From Brochothrix campestris (lineage in GTDB: Bacteria; Bacillota; Bacilli; Lactobacillales; Listeriaceae), in the NCBI RefSeq assembly GCF_046058945.1, contig NZ_CP175511.1:620001-684000 (forward strand): a stretch of 64,000 nt of DNA, in the 5' to 3' direction. Positions 42,515 through 51,169 of this stretch are shown one piece after another. The notes beneath the pieces were generated by a model, which was given only the letters and a program-made list of their open reading frames with translations, made no database searches and was not told where the DNA came from. The translations under genes and the position numbers were made by a program. Within the stretch, counting starts at the first letter, position 1; each line of letters begins with the position of its first letter.

Positions 42515-43033
42515 ATGTATGCAAAACTGAGTACCTGTGCCAATGAACAACGGGTGATTGGTCTCTATCATCACGACGCGTTTATGATTGGTGTCGTAGT
42601 AGCGGTTAATCCACGGCGGATTGGGATCGAGTTAGTGGCACCAAGTGGACGGACAGAAGGGCTGATTGTGATGGAAACAGCAGCCATTAAACAACTTGAA
42701 GTGGCAGAACCTTATTTACTTGAAATTGAAAATCGCCGTTCGGAGCAAGTGACGCAGCTGTTACCATTGCAGTTGAATAGCTTTAACATTGTTGATTCGC
42801 TCTGTAAACAGCTGCAGGCTAAAGTTATTCTTTGTCGTATTCAGACGATTTTTGAACAGAACAATGGCTATTTAATTGGCGAGGATAAAACCACATTACA
42901 GTTGCAAAAGATTGATGTCTATGGCAAAAAAGGAGCGGTTGTTGACTATCACAAGGCCGAGGTGCTAACGCTCAGCTGCCTCGATGATGAATTGGTTGCT
43001 TTGCAAAAAACGGTAACCTTTGTCAATAGCTAA
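42515..43033 (+). CDS. Uncharacterised protein with two similar beta-rich halves
   Basis: 172-residue soluble protein, no signal peptide. Two halves look like diverged copies of a small beta-barrel: residues 12-65 (RVIGLYHHDAFMIGVVVAV...) and about 105-160 (KVILCRIQTIFEQNNGYLIG...), each with short strands ending in an acidic LEV or LTL segment. It follows rpiA by 17 bp with AAGAAGG and ends in a terminator, so it is in the aroK-rpiA operon. Sm/SH3-like RNA or ligand binding is possible but not supported by a motif. Confidence 0.75.
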   Translation: MYAKLSTCANEQRVIGLYHHDAFMIGVVVAVNPRRIGIELVAPSGRTEGLIVMETAAIKQLEVAEPYLLEIENRRSEQVTQLLPLQLNSFNIVDSLCKQLQAKVILCRIQTIFEQNNGYLIGEDKTTLQLQKIDVYGKKGAVVDYHKAEVLTLSCLDDELVALQKTVTFVNS

Positions 43034-43089
43034 AAAAAGAGTACGACCCTCATTTCTTCAAGGAAGAAGTGAGGGTCGTACTCTTTTTT
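43032..43089. terminator. Bidirectional terminator
   Basis: Long hairpin (AAAAAGAGTACGACCCTCA with TTCTTC inner stem and its complement) with A-tract and T-tract, between the 172-aa gene and the GNAT gene. Confidence 0.93.
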
Positions 43090-43090
43090 G

Positions 43091-43543
43091 TTAGGCATGT
43101 ACAGCGATTTTATAGTCCATATCGATGTGCCAAATACCGCCCATATCGATGTATCGTTCACCAGTTGTCGCAACGAATCCAAGCTTTTCATAAAAAGGAA
43201 CAGCATGCTCTTGAGCAGACAAGTATAAAGAGTCAAGCTGCTCTTCACGGGCTGACTGTTCAATCGCTAAAATTATCTTGCGACCAAAGCCTTTGCCACG
43301 TCCTTCTTTTAAAACACAAATACGTTGTAATTTACCGCGGTTATCGTGAATGTATAAACGACCAGTTGCGACTGGATGACCTGTTTCATCATCGTAGGCA
43401 AGGAAGTGTTCGCATTCAGATTCTTTACCATCGTTATCTTCATCGGGAGAAAAGTTTTGTTCTTCAACAAAGACCTTCTCACGAATCGCTTTCACAATTG
43501 CTAATTCCTCGGTATTTTCAGGGTTAATTTTAACTACAGTCAT
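43091..43543 (-). CDS. GNAT family N-acetyltransferase
   Basis: 150-residue acetyltransferase of ElaA/PhnO-like type. The acetyl-CoA loop is VLKEGRGKGFGRKII (R/Q-x-x-G-x-G/A) at about residues 77-91. N-terminal VFVEEQNFSPDEDNDGKESECEHFLAYD and C-terminal VPFYEKLGF are typical. Substrate unknown. Stop-start distance from the upstream esterase is six bases, so it is translated as part of the MFS-esterase-GNAT operon. Confidence 0.9.
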   Translation of the reverse strand: MTVVKINPENTEELAIVKAIREKVFVEEQNFSPDEDNDGKESECEHFLAYDDETGHPVATGRLYIHDNRGKLQRICVLKEGRGKGFGRKIILAIEQSAREEQLDSLYLSAQEHAVPFYEKLGFVATTGERYIDMGGIWHIDMDYKIAVHA

Positions 43544-43548
43544 GGTTC

Positions 43549-44274
43549 TTAAAACTCCTTTTCATTAAAAACTTGTAAGCTTTGCGCTAATTGATCAGAC
43601 CAATGTCGCCACAGATGGGCGCCGTTAAAGGTCCAACCAGTATAATCTGTCTGTTCGGACCAAATGGTTGCTAGTTGTTGATTCGGGGTTGTGAAATCAC
43701 AATCCGGCTCGCCAAAAGTAGTGTCGACGTGTTGCTCATCTGTTCCGTAAGTGTGTGAGATGACTAATGAAACGGGTGTCGTTGTGCGACATTTTTCGAG
43801 CAGTGTCTCATCTAAAAAAGGCGAGAATAAACATACTTTACCAAAAGTGAAGCGGTAACGCAAGCAAAGGGCTAACGAAAATGTGGCGCCGAGTGAGACC
43901 CCAGCGAGGTAACGTCCCTGTGCCAGTTGCAGTGAAGGCAGCTTCGCATCTAAATAAGGTGTTAATTCTTCGGCAATACAGCGTTGATAGTTACTGAATG
44001 ATGCCCCATTAGGATGACAACGTTCAGCTCGTAGCGCGACGGACTCATACGGAATTGCAATTGTAATGTAGCTATGAAGCGTACCAGCTAACATCGCCGC
44101 ATCACTTTTAGTAAACAAGTCGCCATATGTGATGAAATCTTGCCCATCTTGCACAATTAGGTACGGGTACTTATGTGTCGGATCGTAATGTGGTGGGTAG
44201 TGAATGATAAAGGTTAAGTCGGTCTTTAAAAACTGACTATAAAGTTGGTGCTGTTCATCCAAACGGGCCGTCAT
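43549..44274 (-). CDS. Alpha/beta-hydrolase esterase, Fes/D-like
   Basis: 241-residue esterase of the enterochelin-esterase-like family. The nucleophile Ser is in LAGVSLGATFSL (about residue 126), strand entry PYLIVQDGQDFI, acid FGEPDCDF and final His in GAHLWRHWSDQL. No signal peptide. The family includes siderophore esterases, but no Fur box is seen upstream. GGAGGTGA ribosome site lies 17 bp after the MFS stop. Confidence 0.85.
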   Translation of the reverse strand: MTARLDEQHQLYSQFLKTDLTFIIHYPPHYDPTHKYPYLIVQDGQDFITYGDLFTKSDAAMLAGTLHSYITIAIPYESVALRAERCHPNGASFSNYQRCIAEELTPYLDAKLPSLQLAQGRYLAGVSLGATFSLALCLRYRFTFGKVCLFSPFLDETLLEKCRTTTPVSLVISHTYGTDEQHVDTTFGEPDCDFTTPNQQLATIWSEQTDYTGWTFNGAHLWRHWSDQLAQSLQVFNEKEF

Positions 44275-44290
44275 GGGCTCACCTCCGTGC

Positions 44291-45757
44291 TTATTTTTTA
44301 AATTTCATGGTTGTAATTGGTAGATGGAAAATAAAAGTAATAAGTGTAATGATAAACATCGCGATAAAGACCGTATGCAAGCCACTGAATAAAATATGTT
44401 TAAGTTGTGCAACTGCTTCTGCGGCAATTGGTGCATGATTGGGATTGAGCAATTGCGTTAAATTAGCGTGTGTTACACCGGCTGTGGTTGCATCAGCTAA
44501 ATGACGTGTTGTCACCGAGTTGAAAATGGTACCAAAGACAGCCATCCCCATCACTTGTCCGAGGGTACGGAAGAGGGTGTTAACAGATGTAGCTGATCCC
44601 ATGTCGGTAGGTGCGACGACATTTTGTGCTGTAATGGTCGTCATCGTAATCGTAATTCCGAAGCCGAGTCCCATCACCGCAGAAGCACCGAGGAACAGCC
44701 AAATCGAAGCGGTCTGTGTCAACACCATCAGCCAAAGACCGGCGAGGGCAATCACAAACGTCCCTAAACCAATGACACGACGAATCGTGCTGTTTTCAAT
44801 CATTTTACCACCGATAAATGAACCGAGGATCCACGTGATTGACATCGGTGCGAGCGTGAATCCGGCAATCGTTGCGCTTAATCCGAGAATACCTTGTACC
44901 CACATCGGCATATACACGTTAACACCAATTAAAAAGGCACTTGCTAAAATAGCGACACAGTTGGCGAAGGTAAACGAACTGTTTTTAAACATCGGTAACG
45001 GTAAGATGGGGTATTTCGTACGATTTTCTTGCCAAACGAAGAGTCCAAGAAAAACAAGCGCTATTGCAAACGCAATTAGTACACTCGGTGCAAGCCAACT
45101 TAAGGTGTCACCAGCTAATTGAAATCCGAGTAACAAGGCGACTAAGCCGATTGTTAAGAGGAAGGTGCCGATGTAATCAATCGTCTGCTCAGTTTTGCTG
45201 ACTTCTTCATGGAAGTACATCTTCATTAAGATGATGAGGATAATCCCAATCGGCACGTTGATGAAGAAAATCCAGTGCCAGGTTAAGTAATCGACGATGA
45301 ATCCGCCGAGGAGCGGACCAAAGATACCAGCGATACCCCAGGCGGCTCCATTAAGGCCCATAATTTTTGCTCGCTTATCAACTGAATAAATATCAGCGAT
45401 AATAATAAAGCTTAACGGCATAATCGAGCCAGCTCCAATCCCTTGGATGGCACGATAAATAATTAGTTGGGTCATGTCTTGCGCAAAGCCACAAAGGGCC
45501 GAACCAATCATGAAGACAATCGTTCCGATAATGAATATCGGTTTTCGGCCATAAATATCAGCTAATTTACCAAAAATCGGCACACAGACAGCTGATGTTA
45601 ATAAGTAGATTGAAAAGACCCAGTTCATAATTGAAATACCGTTGAGTTCACTAACAATCCGTGGCACGGCTGTAGAAACAATGGTGCCTTCAATCGCGGT
45701 CATAAAGGTTGAAACAAAGATGGCGACAGTGACCCATTTTACATGTGTTTTTTTCAA
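44291..45757 (-). CDS. MFS drug:H+ antiporter, DHA2 (14-TMS)
   Basis: 488-residue transporter with about 14 hydrophobic segments. Motif A GKLADIYGRKPIF, motif C-like GIAGIFGPLLGGFIVDY, and TM1 FMTAIEGTIVSTAVPRI fit EmrB/LmrB family multidrug exporters. First gene of a leftward operon with esterase and GNAT, so it might export or tolerate a compound modified by those enzymes. A perfect 10-bp inverted repeat at 45835-45857 upstream may bind a regulator. Confidence 0.92.
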   Translation of the reverse strand: MKKTHVKWVTVAIFVSTFMTAIEGTIVSTAVPRIVSELNGISIMNWVFSIYLLTSAVCVPIFGKLADIYGRKPIFIIGTIVFMIGSALCGFAQDMTQLIIYRAIQGIGAGSIMPLSFIIIADIYSVDKRAKIMGLNGAAWGIAGIFGPLLGGFIVDYLTWHWIFFINVPIGIILIILMKMYFHEEVSKTEQTIDYIGTFLLTIGLVALLLGFQLAGDTLSWLAPSVLIAFAIALVFLGLFVWQENRTKYPILPLPMFKNSSFTFANCVAILASAFLIGVNVYMPMWVQGILGLSATIAGFTLAPMSITWILGSFIGGKMIENSTIRRVIGLGTFVIALAGLWLMVLTQTASIWLFLGASAVMGLGFGITITMTTITAQNVVAPTDMGSATSVNTLFRTLGQVMGMAVFGTIFNSVTTRHLADATTAGVTHANLTQLLNPNHAPIAAEAVAQLKHILFSGLHTVFIAMFIITLITFIFHLPITTMKFKK

Positions 45758-45834
45758 AGAACATTCTCCTTTACTAAGCTCGTTTGCGGCGAACCTAATG
45801 TGTTATTTGCTAATCATAACAAGCAAAGTCAGGC

Positions 45835-45857
45835 TTCCATTTAGCGCCTAAATGGAA
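45835..45857. promoter_or_regulatory. Perfect 10-bp inverted repeat upstream of MFS operon
   Basis: TTCCATTTAG (45835-45844), three-base gap, CTAAATGGAA (45848-45857). No T-tract follows, so an operator is more likely than a terminator. It lies 78 bp upstream of the MFS start and 169 bp upstream of the M42 start. Confidence 0.55.
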
Positions 45858-46025
45858 ATGATACGTGTTGTTTAAGAGCTGCTATTATTTTAACATTTTT
45901 AACGGTAATAGGCGAATAACGCTCATCAAAAGCTGACGGTATTCGTTAGGCCTCCAATTGTGTATAATTAAGGTGAATTAGAGTTCTAGATAACTCACTG
46001 AATGAAGGAAAGAAGGCTGACACAA

Positions 46026-47075
46026 ATGACAATAACAACTGAAAAAACAATTGCAACCTTATTCGAATTGACACAAATTGCAAGTCCAACCGGCTATACG
46101 GAGTCAATCATGTCGTACATTACCGACCGCTTGACAGCGATGGGATTAACAGTAGCGCCGACTAATAAAGGCAATCGCATCGTGACTATTCCTGGTAAAA
46201 ACAACACAGAGCAACGCTTATTAACGGCACATGTCGATACATTAGGTGCGATGGTAAAAGAAGTGAAGTCCAACGGTCGTCTAGCTTTATCGCTTGTGGG
46301 TGGGTTTCGTTTTAATGCGATTGAAGGAGAGTACTGTACAATCACGACCGCCAGTGGCAAAACGTATACTGGCACGATTTTAATGCATCAAACAACGGTG
46401 CACGTATATGCTGATGCGGGCTCGGCTGAGCGAAATGCAGCTAATATGGAAGTTCGAATTGATGAAAAGGTGGCAACGGCTGCTCAAACACGTGAATTGG
46501 GCATTGAAGTCGGTGATTTTATTAGTTTTGATGCCCGTAGTACACGTAGTGGTGATTTTATTAAGTCACGTCATCTAGACGATAAGGTGAGTGTTGCTGT
46601 TTTGATTGAAACGCTTGGGCGTCTCGTAGCAGAACAGCAGACCTTACCCTACACAACTCATTTCTTAATTTCCAATAATGAAGAAATCGGCTATGGTGGT
46701 AATTCGAGCATCCCTGAAGAGGTGGTAGAGTATATCGCTGTTGATATGGGGGCAATCGGTGATGGGCAAACGAGTGATGAGTACCATGTGTCAATTTGTG
46801 CGAAGGACAGCAGTGGTCCTTATCATTATGGTCTACGGCAACATTTAGTGGGATTGGCACAGGCGCAACAGCTGGCTTACTGCGTTGATATTTATCCGTT
46901 TTATGGCTCCGATGCTAGTGCAGCAATGAAGGCTGGTGCTGATGTGAAACATGGCTTAATTGGTGCGGGAATCGAAGCCTCTCATGCTTACGAACGGACG
47001 CATAAAGAAGCGATTACAGCGACAGAGCAACTCGTATGGGCCTATATATTCTCACCATTAGCCGACAACAAATAG
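46026..47075 (+). CDS. M42-family metallo-aminopeptidase (second of two)
   Basis: 349-residue M42 peptidase. Zinc-site residues in order: TAHVDTLGAMV (His, Asp), SRHLDDKVSVA (bridging Asp), ISNNEEIGYGG (Glu pair), VAVDMGAIG (Asp) and ASHAYERTH (His). It differs clearly from the copy at 6668 (about 25% alike by eye), so it is not a recent duplicate. ATG 46026 behind AAAGAAGG is preferred to 46002, which has no ribosome site. Confidence 0.92.
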   Translation: MTITTEKTIATLFELTQIASPTGYTESIMSYITDRLTAMGLTVAPTNKGNRIVTIPGKNNTEQRLLTAHVDTLGAMVKEVKSNGRLALSLVGGFRFNAIEGEYCTITTASGKTYTGTILMHQTTVHVYADAGSAERNAANMEVRIDEKVATAAQTRELGIEVGDFISFDARSTRSGDFIKSRHLDDKVSVAVLIETLGRLVAEQQTLPYTTHFLISNNEEIGYGGNSSIPEEVVEYIAVDMGAIGDGQTSDEYHVSICAKDSSGPYHYGLRQHLVGLAQAQQLAYCVDIYPFYGSDASAAMKAGADVKHGLIGAGIEASHAYERTHKEAITATEQLVWAYIFSPLADNK

Positions 47076-47214
47076 CTGTTTTTTCACACGAACGCTAAAG
47101 TTATCGTCTGAAATATGCTATACTAATTTTATGTCAATTTTAAGTTACGGAGGAAGTCCGATGTAGTTTATTTTGTTAAACATCAGATTCTATTTAGATA
47201 AACGGAGGGTATTC

Positions 47215-48789
47215 ATGATAGACGCAATTAAAAAAGAAATTGAATCGCGTAAAACGTTTGCGATTATTTCTCACCCCGATGCGGGTAAAACAACGATTAC
47301 AGAACAACTCTTACTGTTTGGTGGTGCGATTCGTTCAGCCGGAACAGTAAAAGGTAAAAAGTCAGGTAAGTTTGCCACATCCGATTGGATGGATATTGAA
47401 AAACAACGTGGTATCTCGGTAACAAGTTCAGTGATGCAATTTGATTTCGATCATTACCGCATCAACATCCTTGATACTCCTGGTCACCAGGATTTTAGTG
47501 AGGATACGTACCGTACATTGATGGCGGTCGATAGTGCAGTGATGGTAATTGACTCGGCTAAAGGGATTGAACCACAAACGATGAAACTGTTCAAAGTTTG
47601 TCGCATGCGCGGTATTCCCATCTTTACCTTTATTAACAAATTAGACCGTCCGGGTCGCGATCCAATGGACTTGATTTCAGAATTAGAAGAAGTGCTGGGC
47701 ATTGGTGCTTATCCAATGAACTGGCCAATCGGGATGGGAAAAGAGTTGATTGGTAACATTGACCGCTATAATCACCGTATTGAGCAATATCGTTATGAGG
47801 ACGAAGCGGACCGCTTTATCCCTCTTAATGATAAAAATGAATTATTGGCACCTCATGCTGTGCAGGAATCAACTTATTTTGATGAAGCAATGGAAGAAAT
47901 CAACTTATTAGATGAAGCAGGCAATGAATTTGATGAAGCGGCGATTTCAGCTGGTGAATTAACACCTGTCTTTTTTGGTAGTGCCTTAGCCAACTTTGGT
48001 GTTGAAAACTTCTTATCAACTTTTGTTGATTTTGCTCCAGCACCGCAACCGCGCCAAACTGAAGAAGGTGACTTAGTTGATCCAACCGACAGCAAGTTCT
48101 CTGGTTTTATTTTCAAAATCCAAGCCAATATGAACAAAGCCCATCGCGATCGGATCGCCTTCGTCCGTATTTGTTCGGGGGCGTTTGAAAAAGGCATGAA
48201 CGTTCATTTAGCACGGACAGGTAAAACGATTAAGCTGAATAACTCAACCCAATTTATGGCCGATTCTCAAGAAATTGTGAGCCATGCCGTTTCGGGTGAT
48301 ATTATCGGTTTATATGATACAGGTAACTATCAAATTGGGGACACGATTACGATGGGGGCTAAAAACCTGCATTATGAAAAAATGCCACAATTCACACCGG
48401 AATTGTTTATGCGTGTGTCAGCTAAAAACGTCATGAAACAAAAACATTTCCATAAAGGTGTCGAACAATTAGTACAAGAGGGTGCCATTCAGTTGTACAA
48501 AACATGGCATGCGGGTGACTACATGCTTGGAGCTGTTGGTCAATTACAGTTCGAGGTGTTTGAACACCGGATGAACAATGAGTACAATTCTGAAATCATC
48601 ATGGAACCAATGGGCAAGAAAATGGCGCGTTGGATCAAACCAGAAGATGCGGATGAAAAATTAGCAACGACTCGTAATATGCTTGTGCGTGACCGTTACG
48701 ATCAACCCGTCTTCTTGTTTGAAAATGAATTTGCCTTACGCTGGTTTAGTGATAAGAACCCGGATGTTGAACTGTTTGAATTAATCTAA
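47215..48789 (+). CDS. prfC: Peptide chain release factor 3
   Basis: 524-residue GTPase that recycles RF1/RF2 from the ribosome. G1 SHPDAGKTTITE, switch I region EKQRGISVTSSV, G3 DTPGHQDF, G4 NKLDRPG, followed by domain II and III with AVGQLQFEVFEHRMNNEY. ATG 47215 follows CGGAGGG. The upstream stop-interrupted stretch at 47160 shows the extended frame is not used. Ends in a GC-rich terminator next to repeat copy F. Confidence 0.95.
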   Translation: MIDAIKKEIESRKTFAIISHPDAGKTTITEQLLLFGGAIRSAGTVKGKKSGKFATSDWMDIEKQRGISVTSSVMQFDFDHYRINILDTPGHQDFSEDTYRTLMAVDSAVMVIDSAKGIEPQTMKLFKVCRMRGIPIFTFINKLDRPGRDPMDLISELEEVLGIGAYPMNWPIGMGKELIGNIDRYNHRIEQYRYEDEADRFIPLNDKNELLAPHAVQESTYFDEAMEEINLLDEAGNEFDEAAISAGELTPVFFGSALANFGVENFLSTFVDFAPAPQPRQTEEGDLVDPTDSKFSGFIFKIQANMNKAHRDRIAFVRICSGAFEKGMNVHLARTGKTIKLNNSTQFMADSQEIVSHAVSGDIIGLYDTGNYQIGDTITMGAKNLHYEKMPQFTPELFMRVSAKNVMKQKHFHKGVEQLVQEGAIQLYKTWHAGDYMLGAVGQLQFEVFEHRMNNEYNSEIIMEPMGKKMARWIKPEDADEKLATTRNMLVRDRYDQPVFLFENEFALRWFSDKNPDVELFELI

Positions 48790-48797
48790 GCTAAGAT

Positions 48798-48834
48798 AAA
48801 AGGAGGGGACCGATTAGTTTCGGTCCCCTCCTTT
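48798..48834. terminator. Terminator of prfC and the opposite small gene
   Basis: 15-bp GC-rich stem AAAGGAGGGGACCGA/TCGGTCCCCTCCTTT. It lacks a T-tract on the plus side, where repeat copy F begins at 48835; on the minus side it is followed by TTTTATC. Confidence 0.82.
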
Positions 48835-48922
48835 CAGATTGTAGATAAAGTCTAAACGGATTTCATTTTCTTTCGAATGCTATTACAGTGACGTTGTTTA
48901 CGAGCTGATTTCACTTTCATTT
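48835..48922 (-). repeat. Modular intergenic repeat, copy F (module 2 only)
   Basis: Read on the minus strand it is AAAGTGAAATCAGCTCG, left arm TAAACAACGTC, a central part, right arm GACTTTATCTA, then CAATCTG against the prfC terminator. It is the cleanest short copy, about 88 bp, in the 3' region of the minus-strand 66-aa gene. Confidence 0.85.
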
Positions 48923-48934
48923 CTCTAGCTATTA

Positions 48935-49135
48935 TTACAACAAAGTGGCCAAATCGCCTGTAAATACGAGCAATAGTAGTAATCCGGCTACAATTAAAAT
49001 GACTGCGATGAGCAGTAGGTTGAAAAAACCGAGTTTAGAGATGCGTTTTTTTGAGGATTTAACAAGTAAAAAGGTCCAAAGTAAAAAAATAAAACCAATA
49101 ATAATTGTGGCAATAGGAATTGAATAATAACTCAT
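48935..49135 (-). CDS. Small two-helix membrane protein
   Basis: 66 residues with two hydrophobic segments (about 4-26 and 37-60) joined by a basic KSSKKRISK loop. Ribosome site TAGAGGT precedes ATG 49135. A cytosolic loop between two helices suggests a hairpin membrane protein. No family recognised; copy F of the repeat lies in its 3' region. Confidence 0.65.
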   Translation of the reverse strand: MSYYSIPIATIIIGFIFLLWTFLLVKSSKKRISKLGFFNLLLIAVILIVAGLLLLLVFTGDLATLL

Positions 49136-49266
49136 TGAAAGATACCTCTATTCTTAGATTGATAGAAACAACGTTAGTGAAACTATACTTCATTTTACAC
49201 TTAAATAGAATTCCATTGCAACTATATCAGCATAATAAGCCAGCTGCAAAAAAATCGTAAAAAAAA

Positions 49267-49296
49267 TTGACGAATGAATTGGCCATATGTTACGAT
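49267..49296 (+). promoter_or_regulatory. Promoter of the Mn riboswitch-terC operon
   Basis: TTGACG (49267-49272), 18-bp spacer, TACGAT (49291-49296). Confidence 0.55.
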
Positions 49297-49324
49297 ATAC
49301 TCAATTAAATATCAGTTTGACATT

Positions 49325-49443
49325 TTGTGTCAAAGGGGAGTAGCGTTGCTTACTGTTGATAACAGTAAGCAAGATAAAGTCGTCAATACATGGATTAATT
49401 CCATCGGTTTTATCAACATGTGTCATGTCAGCGAGACCTTTGT
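49325..49443 (+). ncRNA. yybP-ykoY manganese riboswitch
   Basis: Shows the class core: AAAGGGGAGTAGCG near 49332, the variable hairpin GCTTACTGTTGATAACAGTAAGC, and the second loop segment GTCAGCGAGACCTTTG near 49427-49442. Mn2+ binding is known for this class and commonly controls TerC-family exporters, as here. It occupies part of the 427-bp gap before terC. Confidence 0.95.
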
Positions 49444-49481
49444 CCACACTTATTTAAGGTGGGCAAAGGGCTTGTTTTTTT
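49437..49481 (+). terminator. Riboswitch expression platform terminator
   Basis: CCTTTGTCCAC/GGTGGGCAAAGG hairpin followed by TTGTTTTTTTGTTT. Its 5' arm overlaps the last aptamer helix, so Mn2+ binding should compete with termination. Confidence 0.9.
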
Positions 49482-49562
49482 GTTTAAAAAAAGGGGTCTA
49501 ACCGCCATACACCTTAAACGTCACTGGGACTTTAACACAGATAATTTAGAGGAGGCGATTTT

Positions 49563-50321
49563 TTGGATGCAGCAATGTTATTACAGTATGGTTGGGTTTT
49601 AATCGTATTAATTGGATTGGAAGGAATTTTAGCGGCTGATAACGCGGTCGTGATGGCAGTAATGGTGAAACACTTAGAGCCAGAACAACAAAAAAAGGCG
49701 TTGTTTTATGGTTTGGTCGGAGCGTTAGTGTTCCGTTTTATCGCGTTATTCTTAATCGCAACCTTGGCTAAATATTGGCAGTTGCAAGCGCTTGGTGCAG
49801 TTTACTTACTTTACATAGCGGGTTCTAATCTCTATAAGAAATTCGCCCATAAAGAAGGCGAACATAAAACTAAGAAACGTAAGCAAGGTGGTTTCTGGGC
49901 GACGGTCATTAAGGTTGAAGTGGCAGATATTGCCTTTGCAGTTGATTCAATGTTAGCAGCAGTGGCATTAGCAATTACGTTGCCACCATCAGGTTGGGGC
50001 CATATTGCTGAGATTGACACAGCGCAGTTTATCGTTATGTTCCTTGGTGGCGTGATTGGCTTAATCATCATTCGCTTTGTTGCAACAGCGGTGGTGAACT
50101 TGTTGAAAAAATACCCCGCACTCGAAACTGGGGCATTTGTCCTCGTCGGTTGGGTCGGTGTCAAATTGGTTGTTATGACCTTAGCGCATGAAAAAGTAGC
50201 GCTGTTAGACGCACACTTCCCACATGGGACAGTGTGGCAAAGTATTTTTTATGGCGTGATGGTATTGATTATTGTAATCAGTGTGATTGTATCGCGTAAA
50301 GCAAAAGAAACAACAGTTTAA
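49563..50321 (+). CDS. TerC-family metal exporter, copy 1
   Basis: 252-residue membrane protein with seven or more hydrophobic segments. Family acidic motifs lie in helices: [15 protein letters not shown] (Asp) and IKVEVADIAFAVDSMLAA (Asp-Asp). TerC proteins downstream of yybP-ykoY export or metallate with Mn2+. TTG start after TTTAGAGGAGG (no ATG between); the paralogue begins with the same MDA(A/S)xxLQYGW. A basic loop KHKTKKRK lies near residue 103. Second copy follows 91 bp later. Confidence 0.92.
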   Translation: MDAAMLLQYGWVLIVLIGLEGILAADNAVVMAVMVKHLEPEQQKKALFYGLVGALVFRFIALFLIATLAKYWQLQALGAVYLLYIAGSNLYKKFAHKEGEHKTKKRKQGGFWATVIKVEVADIAFAVDSMLAAVALAITLPPSGWGHIAEIDTAQFIVMFLGGVIGLIIIRFVATAVVNLLKKYPALETGAFVLVGWVGVKLVVMTLAHEKVALLDAHFPHGTVWQSIFYGVMVLIIVISVIVSRKAKETTV

Positions 50322-50325
50322 AATG

Positions 50326-50366
50326 ACTCAATCAGACACTTTACAAAGTGTTTGATTGAGTTTTCT
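50326..50366 (+). terminator. Terminator between the two terC genes
   Basis: ACTCAATCA(G)ACACTTT/AAAGTGT(T)TGATTGAGT hairpin followed by TTTCTTT. Read-through or a partial terminator would let the riboswitch also control copy 2. Confidence 0.85.
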
Positions 50367-50412
50367 TTATGCAAACAAACATGTGAAGAAATTTAATGAA
50401 GAAGGTGTCAAA

Positions 50413-51162
50413 ATGGATGCAAGTCTTTTTTTACAATACGGTTGGGTATTTATCGTATTGGTTGGTTTAGAAGTGGTGTTATCAGCCGATAATGCAGTCG
50501 TGATGGCGGTAATGGTTAAGGGATTAGAGCCACAGGCGCAAAAAAAAGCACTGTTTTATGGTTTAGTGGGTGCGATGGTTTTACGATTCACAGCGCTGTT
50601 TGTCATATCGCTCTTGGTTGATATGTGGTATATACAAGCGCTTGGTGCGTTGTACTTGCTCTATTTAGCGGTGAAACATTTTATGACGGAAGAAGCGTCA
50701 ATGACTGCCATAGATACCGACAGAAAGTCCCAATCATTTTGGGGGACGGTGTTGAAGGTTGAATTGTCGGACATCGCCTTTGCGATTGATTCGATTTTAG
50801 CTGCGGCGGCCTTAGTGATTACCTTACCGAGTACACATACGTTCTCAATTGGTGGTATGGATGGCTGGAAGTTTATCGTGATGTTTATTGGTGGTTTTAT
50901 CGGGTTATTGTGTATTCGCTTCGCTGCCACTAAAATTGTCCGTTGGTTAGAACTTTATCCTGTTTTAGAACAGGCGGCCTTCTTGCTTGTCGGTTGGGTC
51001 GGTGTGAAATTAGCGGTCTTAACCTTGGCACATAAAGATATCGGTGTTTTAGCGCTTGGGTTCCCAGAAAGTATCGGGTGGCAAGTTACATTCTGGGGTG
51101 TTATGATAGTCATTATTATCGGCGCATTAATTAAGATAAAGTTGACACATCAGAAAGGGTGA
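50413..51162 (+). CDS. TerC-family metal exporter, copy 2
   Basis: 249-residue paralogue of copy 1, roughly 60% identical by eye, with [15 protein letters not shown] and [16 protein letters not shown] and the [14 protein letters not shown] repeat. ATG 50413 follows AAGAAGGTG; a longer upstream frame overlaps the terminator and is rejected. Only seven bases separate it from the downstream KtrB-like gene, so the two share a transcript. Confidence 0.92.
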
Positions 51163-51169
51163 ATTAACC

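Noticed and set aside
45758..46025. Fur box near the esterase operon, which would suggest siderophore use
   Set aside because: No TGATAAT-type inverted repeat is present between 45758 and 46025.
49274..49501. Short reading frames across the riboswitch
   Set aside because: They overlap the aptamer and terminator of the yybP-ykoY element and lack ribosome sites.
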